A DNA stretch of 64,000 nucleotides from Brevundimonas sp. MYb52 (lineage in GTDB: Bacteria > Pseudomonadota > Alphaproteobacteria > Caulobacterales > Caulobacteraceae), in NCBI RefSeq assembly GCF_002979535.1, contig NZ_PCPB01000001.1, positions 496,001-560,000 on the forward strand, read 5' to 3'. Both the position numbers and the translations under genes were made by a program. Position 1 is the stretch's first letter; each line of letters begins with the position of its first letter. Below are positions 59,357 to 64,000 of this stretch, in pieces. The notes under the pieces are model-generated. The model was not told the DNA's origin. It saw nothing but the letters and a program-made list of their open reading frames with translations, and did no database searches.

Positions 59357-59589
59357 GCGGCGGCCGTTAGGCCAGAGGGCGTGAGGCCAGAGGCGGTCAT
59401 GTCGGCGCCGACGCCGGCGGCCTTCAACTCACGCGCGGCCAGTTCCTGAAAGGACAGGCCAGGGTTCAGCTCGCCCAGCATGCCGATCCTGATCCAGAAG
59501 GCGGCCTGGGCGTTGATGGAGCGACAGGAGGCCTTGCTGGCCCGGCGCAACTGCTCGTGCAGTTCGTCTTCGATATTGACGATGCCCAT
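59353..59589 (-). CDS. ParD-like family protein coupled to map
   Basis: A 78-residue protein. The N-terminal half resembles a ribbon-helix-helix DNA-binding unit (MGIVNIEDELHEQLRRASKA, then SCRSINAQAAFWIRIGMLGE), which is the ParD-like antitoxin family. The C-terminal half (ELNPGLSFQELAARELKA, then an alanine-rich end) could contact a partner. It overlaps map by four bases, and a symmetric AT-rich site lies 14 bases before its ATG. No ParE-type toxin gene is present; map takes the toxin position. Whether the pair is a toxin-antitoxin system is unknown. Confidence 0.82.
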   Translation of the reverse strand: MGIVNIEDELHEQLRRASKASCRSINAQAAFWIRIGMLGELNPGLSFQELAARELKAAGVGADMTASGLTPSGLTAAA

Positions 59590-59602
59590 GGGCGGGTCCT
59601 GA

Positions 59603-59630
59603 ATATATGTTTCGTATATGAAGCATATAT
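59603..59630. promoter_or_regulatory. AT-rich inverted repeat before the ParD-like gene
   Basis: ATATATG (59603-59609) and CATATAT (59624-59630) flank TTTCGTATATGAAG, which itself repeats TATATG. This is an island of AT in GC-rich DNA and fits a ribbon-helix-helix operator overlapping the promoter, hence autoregulation. Confidence 0.6.
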
Positions 59631-59687
59631 TTGTCTGTCTTGAAGGGCAACCGCGTGCGGTGATCCGCCGGCGGGGCCTCGGCCGCT

Positions 59688-60503
59688 TCAGACTTCGAAC
59701 ACGCGGTAGGGCTTGTCGCCGAGGGTGCGCAGGACGGGCAGGGCGACGTTGTAAACCGGCACGCCGCGCGCCGTGCGGCCTTCCGGGGCGCCGCGGTGGG
59801 CATGGCCGTGGACCACCAGCTTGACGTTGTCGTAGCGGTCGACCACCTCGCCCAGGCGCGACGAGCCGAGGAAGGGGTGGATTTCGGGCGGCTCGCCGAC
59901 CACGGTGTCCACCACAGGCGCATAGTGCAGCAGGACGACGCTGCGCTCGGTGCGCAGGGAGCGGATGGAGTTTTCGATCAGATTGGCGTCCTCGACCGCC
60001 TCTTGGACGAAGTGCTTGATCGAGGCCTCGCCGAAGGGGCTGAGCATGTAGCGGCCGAACCCGCCGACGAAGCCCTTGCCGCCCGCGAAACCAACCCCCT
60101 CGATTTCGTAGGACTCTCCGGTCAACATCCGGACGCCGGCCTCCGACATCAGGCGCGTCACCTCCTGGGGCTGACCGCATTCGTGCTCATGATTGCCCAG
60201 GACGCCGACCATGGGGATGCGGCAGGCGCGCAAGTCTTCCAGGAGGTTCTCGACCTCCGCCGTCTTGCCGAAATTGACCAGGTCCCCGCACAGGCACAGG
60301 ACGTCGGCCTCTTCATGGACGTGATCGAACAGGTCGCGGTAGGCGCGCTGGGAGGTTTCGCCGACGTGCAGGTCGCCGACGGCGGCGATGCGCAGCTTCT
60401 TGCCGGGACCGGCTTCCATGCCAGGCTGCGGCGTCTGGGCGTCCGATGTCTGGGCGTCCGGCGTCGGGGCGTCCGGCGTGGCGCGCTCAGTAGACGGGGT
60501 CAT
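59688..60503 (-). CDS. Metallophosphoesterase family protein
   Basis: A 271-residue calcineurin-like phosphoesterase. Motifs: RIAAVGDLHVGETSQRAYRD, LCLCGDLVNFGKTAEVEN, MVGVLGNHEHECGQPQEV, VLLHYAPVVDTV and LVVHGHAHRGAPEG. A 30-residue repetitive N-terminus (PDAPTPDAQTSDAQTPQPG) precedes the domain. The start at 60503 has GGAGG six bases upstream. It begins inside the end of the nucleotidyltransferase gene, so both are co-translated. Substrate unknown; nucleotides or nucleic acid ends are possible. Confidence 0.87.
   Translation of the reverse strand: MTPSTERATPDAPTPDAQTSDAQTPQPGMEAGPGKKLRIAAVGDLHVGETSQRAYRDLFDHVHEEADVLCLCGDLVNFGKTAEVENLLEDLRACRIPMVGVLGNHEHECGQPQEVTRLMSEAGVRMLTGESYEIEGVGFAGGKGFVGGFGRYMLSPFGEASIKHFVQEAVEDANLIENSIRSLRTERSVVLLHYAPVVDTVVGEPPEIHPFLGSSRLGEVVDRYDNVKLVVHGHAHRGAPEGRTARGVPVYNVALPVLRTLGDKPYRVFEV
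60433..60477. repeat. Three 15-bp tandem repeats in the phosphoesterase 5' end
   Basis: Three units of about GTCTGGGCGTCCGRY (60433-60447, 60448-60462, 60463-60477). They encode the repeated SDAQT/PDAPT-type residues at the protein's N-terminus, so copy number changes would keep the frame. Confidence 0.85.
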
Positions 60504-61266
60504 GGCGTTCCTCCAGGCCCTTGCCCACAACGTCGCCGAAGCCCCATTCGGTGATGTCGGCGATATAGTCGCGCGGGCTGAACAGGCGGCCGCGGCACAC
60601 CCTGACGCGCGGGGCCGGCAGGTCGACCTGGGCTTCCAGCCGCTGCAGAAGTTCGGTCATGAGCCAGGCCGGGACGCGCCCGCGCTCCGTGGGATAGGCG
60701 AAGCGGAAGTTGAGCAGGTGGGCCATCAGGACCTCCCAGTAGAGGTCCATCTGATCCAGCATGGACTTCCAGTCGATGGCGTCGGACTGCTTGAGAATGA
60801 CGTGGTTCACGTCCGCCCCGTCATAGCGATACCGATCCTGGATGAAGACCTTGGACAGGATCAGGGCGGTCGGCGGGGTGATGGTCACCTCGTGGCCGTA
60901 GACCGTGATCCGGTTCTCGCCAAACCAGCTGTCCGACACCGCGATGGTCCCGTTCGACATGGCGAAGATGACGTCGAAGAAGTGTTTGTCGTCCTTCCAC
61001 ACCTTGGCGATCCAGCGCTCGTCCTCGACATCCGTCCGGTAGCCGCGGGACTGGAAGTAGGCGAGAATGCGAGGGTAGTCGCCGGGCTTGCAGAAGACGT
61101 CCAGATCCTTGGTCGGTCGCCTGATGCCGGTATAGGCCGTGACCGCATAGGTGCCCGAAAGCAGGAAGGGCACGCCGGATTCCTTCAGCAACCTCAGGCT
61201 TTCCTCGTAGAAGGCCATCGCCTCGGGCGGCGGTTCAAAGGCGGGATCAGCGACCATGTCGGACAT
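60487..61266 (-). CDS. Nucleotidyltransferase family protein
   Basis: A 259-residue protein of the nucleotidyltransferase superfamily. The active site region is VPFLLSGTYAVTAYTGIRRP followed by TKDLDVFCKPGDYPRI, where the two aspartates bind metal. A later KHFFDVIFAMSNGTIAVSD carries the third acidic position. The C-terminal half is helical (WKSMLDQMDLYWEVLMAHLL). Start at 61266 is chosen because a promoter-like site lies at 61297-61322; longer starts would precede it. It overlaps the phosphoesterase gene by 17 bases. Could be an antibiotic-adenylyl-like or antitoxin-like enzyme; not determined. Confidence 0.78.
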   Translation of the reverse strand: MSDMVADPAFEPPPEAMAFYEESLRLLKESGVPFLLSGTYAVTAYTGIRRPTKDLDVFCKPGDYPRILAYFQSRGYRTDVEDERWIAKVWKDDKHFFDVIFAMSNGTIAVSDSWFGENRITVYGHEVTITPPTALILSKVFIQDRYRYDGADVNHVILKQSDAIDWKSMLDQMDLYWEVLMAHLLNFRFAYPTERGRVPAWLMTELLQRLEAQVDLPAPRVRVCRGRLFSPRDYIADITEWGFGDVVGKGLEERHDPVY

Positions 61267-61296
61267 GTGGGCGTGGGTTCCTGAACAGGGCAGGGG

Positions 61297-61322
61297 AACG
61301 GAGCCATGAAGGCTTGGGTTCC
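61297..61322 (-). promoter_or_regulatory. EcfG-type promoter of the nucleotidyltransferase pair
   Basis: GGAAC (61322-61318), 17 bases, CGTT (61300-61297), the same longer spacing as at the DUF1328 gene. About 30 bases before ATG 61266. Confidence 0.55.
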
Positions 61323-61532
61323 GCCGCGCCCCGCTGGGAACGGAGTTGAACAGGTCGATCCGGGCCCAGCGGCGAACGCGCTTCCCCCATCGCTGCAAAG
61401 GCGGCCTCAGCCTGGCGTAGCGTCGGTCGGGGCGGGGCCGACCGATCGAACTGAGGCTGCAAGGGTGGAAGACCTGTGAACCATCTCACGGCCAGGCAGT
61501 TAGCCTAAGCTAGGCATTAAGGAGAGGCTGGC

Positions 61533-61955
61533 ATGAGCATCCATGGACTATCGCGCGGATGGGTTCGACCGCTGCATCGCCTGCTGCTGGCGTTTCCGAT
61601 CAGCCTGTTCACCTTCGCCCTGTTCACGGACATCGCCTATCTGAAGACCGCTGAGGTCCAGTGGACGAACTTCTCGGCCTGGCTGATCACTGGCGCCCTG
61701 GTGTTCGGCGGCGTCGCCGGCGTCTTCTCCATCGTCGATTTCGCTCTTGGCGCCCGCCGCCATGGATCGCGCCGGCCCCTGATCCATCTGGTCGCACTCG
61801 CCCTGGCCTGGGTGCTGGGGCTGGTGAACGCCTTCAAGCACAGCCAGGACGCCTGGAGCTCGGTCGGCGCCTTTGGCCTGAGCCTGTCCATTCTTTGCAC
61901 TCTGCTCGTCCTCTTCGCCGGCTGGATCGCCTATTCCGCGCGGGAGACCCTCTGA
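61533..61955 (+). CDS. DUF2231 membrane protein
   Basis: A 140-residue inner-membrane protein with four helices: LHRLLLAFPISLFTFALFTD, AWLITGALVFGGVAGVFSIV, LIHLVALALAWVLGLVNAFK and FGLSLSILCTLLVLFAGWIA. The HRLLLAFPISLFTFALFTDI segment and overall layout are those of DUF2231. AAGGAGAGGCTGGC is a good ribosome site. The stop overlaps the sorbosone dehydrogenase start by one base. The family often travels with haem or PQQ enzymes, as here. Confidence 0.88.
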   Translation: MSIHGLSRGWVRPLHRLLLAFPISLFTFALFTDIAYLKTAEVQWTNFSAWLITGALVFGGVAGVFSIVDFALGARRHGSRRPLIHLVALALAWVLGLVNAFKHSQDAWSSVGAFGLSLSILCTLLVLFAGWIAYSARETL

Positions 61956-63262
61956 TGAAAAAGACCCTGCTCGCCGCCGGCGTCGCAACGATCGCCATGG
62001 CGCTCGCCCTGGCCGCCTGCGGAAACCCCAGCGATCCGAAGCTGAACCAGACCGGCGCCGCCCCAGACCTGCCCAGGATCAACGAGACCCTGGTCCCGGC
62101 GATGAAGATCAGCCCGCCCGCCGGCTGGAACGGCGAGACGCCGACCGTACCGCAGGGCTTCACCGTCAGCGCCTTCGCCACCGATCTGAAGATTCCGCGT
62201 CAGATGCTGATCCTGCCGAACGGAGACGTCCTGGTCGCCGAGGGGCGCGGCGGTCATGCGCCGCGCCTGCGTCCCAAGGACGTGATCGCCGGCTTCATCA
62301 AGAAGCAGGGCAACACCAAGATCAAAGGGGGCGACCGCATCACCCTGCTGCGTGATGCGGACAACGACGGCGTCCCCGAACTGCGCGCTGTCCTGGTCGA
62401 GAATCTGGATGCGCCCTATGGGCTGGCCTATGTGGACGGCTATCTCTATGTCGCCGAACAGGGCGCCCTGAGCCGTTTCGCCTTCCAGCCCGGGCAAACG
62501 GGTATCGCGACGCCGGCCGAGCGCGTGACGGCCCTGCCGTCCCGCATCAACCACCACTGGACCAAGTCCCTCGCCCTTAGTGCGGACGGGAGCAAGCTCT
62601 ATGTCGGCATAGGCTCCAACTCCAATATCGGGGAACGGGGGATGGCGGTGGAAGAGGAGCGGGCGGTAGTCTGGGAAATCGACCGCGCAACCGGAGCGCG
62701 TCGTACGATCGCCACCGGCATCCGCAATCCGACCGCCCTGGCGATCGAGCCCACGACCGGTCTCCTGTGGTCCGTGGTCAACGAGCGCGACGAACTGGGG
62801 CCGCAACTTGTGCCCGACTATCTGACACAGGTGCGCGACGGCGCCTTCTATGGCTGGCCCTACAGCTACTGGGGCCAGAATATCGATCCGCGTGTGAGGC
62901 CGCAGAACCCGGACATGGTCGCAACAGCCCTCAAGCCTGACTACGCCCTGGGATCTCATGTCGCCGCGCTCGGTCTGGATTTCGCGCGCGTCGGGGGCTT
63001 CGGGGGGGCGTTCGGCGACGGCGCCTTCATCGGCATGCACGGCAGTTGGAACCGGGAAGACCCCTCTGGCTACAAGGTCGCCTGGGTGGCCTACAACGGC
63101 GGCCGTCCGGTCGGTCGGCCCGTCGATTTCGTCACCGGCTTCCTCAAGGACGGCGAGGCGCGCGGCCGCCCTGTCGGCGTGGCCTTTGATCCGACCAAGA
63201 GGATCCTCCTGGTCGCGGACGATCTGTCCAACACGGTGTGGCGGATCGCCCCCTCGCGCTGA
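61955..63262 (+). CDS. PQQ-type sorbosone dehydrogenase family lipoprotein
   Basis: A 435-residue six-bladed beta-propeller. A signal peptide (MKKTLLAAGVATIAMALALA) ends at lipobox LALAAC, so it is membrane-anchored in the periplasm. The propeller shows repeated strands such as RQMLILPNGDVLVAEGRGGH, ITLLRDADNDGVPELRAVLV, SLALSADGSKLYVGIGSNSN and TGIRNPTALAIEPTTGLLWS. This is the L-sorbosone/glucose dehydrogenase family, which uses PQQ; the substrate is not known. It is coupled to the DUF2231 gene. Confidence 0.9.
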   Translation: MKKTLLAAGVATIAMALALAACGNPSDPKLNQTGAAPDLPRINETLVPAMKISPPAGWNGETPTVPQGFTVSAFATDLKIPRQMLILPNGDVLVAEGRGGHAPRLRPKDVIAGFIKKQGNTKIKGGDRITLLRDADNDGVPELRAVLVENLDAPYGLAYVDGYLYVAEQGALSRFAFQPGQTGIATPAERVTALPSRINHHWTKSLALSADGSKLYVGIGSNSNIGERGMAVEEERAVVWEIDRATGARRTIATGIRNPTALAIEPTTGLLWSVVNERDELGPQLVPDYLTQVRDGAFYGWPYSYWGQNIDPRVRPQNPDMVATALKPDYALGSHVAALGLDFARVGGFGGAFGDGAFIGMHGSWNREDPSGYKVAWVAYNGGRPVGRPVDFVTGFLKDGEARGRPVGVAFDPTKRILLVADDLSNTVWRIAPSR

Positions 63263-63320
63263 GAGCGAGAGGTTCGCCACATATGATTGAACTGTCGCGG
63301 TTCCGACCCGTTAGCGGCCT

Positions 63321-64000
63321 ATGACGCTCATGCCCTGGACGCCCTATTGCGGGCCCGCGCCCGATCCGAGCGAAGTGCTCGGGCGCTGGAACGGCGATCC
63401 GCTCGTCCTCGCGGGCCTCATTCTGCTCGCTGCGGTCGGGGCGTCGACCTTGCGCGGGCGATCGAGGTCCCCGGCTCTGCTGGGAGCGGCTGGCGTTCTG
63501 GCCATCGCCTTCATATCGCCCCTGTGCGCCCTGAGTTCAGCCCTATTCACGGCGCGCACCCTGCATCACCTCCTGCTCCTGTTCGCCGCGGCCCCCTTGC
63601 TGGTTCTGAGCCTTCCGCGCCTGAAGGCGCCGCGTCTGGCATTGGCGACGGCGGTTCAGGCCATGGTTTTCTGGGCCTGGCATGCGCCCGATCTCTATGC
63701 GGCGGCCCTGTCGAGCGACGCCGTCTACTGGCTCATGCAGGTGACGATCCTCGGCAGCGCGGTCTGGTTCTGGGCGGCCGTGCGGGCCTCTAACGTGCCC
63801 GCCGCTGTCGCGGGGCTATTGGCGGCCATGCTGCTGATGGGGCTGCTGGGGGCCCTGATCGTCTTTGCCGGAGAGCCGCTCTACGCGCCGCATTTCGCCT
63901 CGACCCTGGCCTGGGGCATGACGCCGCTGGAGGATCAGCAGGCGGCGGGCCTGATCATGTGGGCGCCGGCGGCTGCGGCCTATCTTCTGGTCGCCCTGTG
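63321..64000 (+). CDS. Cytochrome c oxidase assembly protein, caa3 CtaG type (cut by window end)
   Basis: The frame from ATG 63321 stays open to the last base, so the C-terminus is missing. About 226 residues with six to seven helices are visible. The family signature appears in TARTLHHLLLLFAAAPLLVL with its paired histidines, then AVQAMVFWAWHAPDLYAAAL and YWLMQVTILGSAVWFWAAV, and GMTPLEDQQAAGLIMW. It is the caa3-CtaG type, which helps copper insertion into oxidase subunit I, and is distinct from Cox11. Its start has no strong ribosome site but no competing start fits. Confidence 0.82.
   Translation, partial: MTLMPWTPYCGPAPDPSEVLGRWNGDPLVLAGLILLAAVGASTLRGRSRSPALLGAAGVLAIAFISPLCALSSALFTARTLHHLLLLFAAAPLLVLSLPRLKAPRLALATAVQAMVFWAWHAPDLYAAALSSDAVYWLMQVTILGSAVWFWAAVRASNVPAAVAGLLAAMLLMGLLGALIVFAGEPLYAPHFASTLAWGMTPLEDQQAAGLIMWAPAAAAYLLVAL

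Overview
The window reads as chromosomal DNA of a GC-rich alphaproteobacterium of the family Caulobacteraceae, most probably Brevundimonas. This is inference from three things: a holdfast polysaccharide (hfs) locus of Caulobacterales type, the tig, clpP, clpX, lon, hup chaperone/protease block, and an EcfG-type sigma factor with matching promoters. No plasmid, phage or insertion sequence genes are visible.

Layout. 1-6.9 kb: hfs locus; the end of hfsA and hfsB face a tightly overlapping minus-strand operon hfsE-F-G-H plus an extra glycosyltransferase. 7-12 kb: tRNA-Ser(GCT), small envelope genes, ammonium transporter, TorF-like porin, SCP2 protein, acyl-CoA dehydrogenase. 12-16 kb: EcfG-type sigma factor, its small histidine-rich neighbour, a single-chain EgtB-EgtD ergothioneine enzyme, and two small stress proteins. 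16-25.8 kb: glyoxalase-II-like hydrolase, tig, an extra secreted-protein gene, clpP, clpX, lon, hup, tRNA-Val(TAC).

25.8-49.3 kb, directly after tRNA-Val, is an accessory stress island. It holds many small envelope or membrane proteins, a pyridoxamine-oxidase-fold stress protein, an AraC regulator with an Fsr-type exporter, large-subunit catalase, three Crp/Fnr regulators in 3 kb, the TIGR02587/TIGR02588 membrane pair, and a translationally coupled hybrid kinase, CheR, CheB, kinase module followed by a hemerythrin protein. 49.4-57.5 kb: the ligase-associated DNA repair set (PdeM, Lhr-like helicase, ATP-dependent ligase, MBL exonuclease), split by a plus-strand insert. 57.6-64 kb: SDR, ParD-like/Map pair, metallophosphoesterase/nucleotidyltransferase pair, DUF2231, sorbosone dehydrogenase, and a CtaG-like protein cut by the window end.

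The unifying signal is regulatory. By reading intergenic DNA I found thirteen sites of the form GGAAC-N16/17-(C/G)GTT, the EcfG general-stress promoter pattern, plus three weaker ones. Nearly all sit just upstream of genes with a stress-type product, including the sigma gene itself, hemerythrin, a Crp/Fnr regulator and the Lhr helicase. A second shared motif, AACCYATGT, lies upstream of two of the three Crp/Fnr genes and two small genes. The window is best read as a general-stress regulon with its sigma factor, regulators and effectors lying close together. All product calls come from reading sequences without database search.
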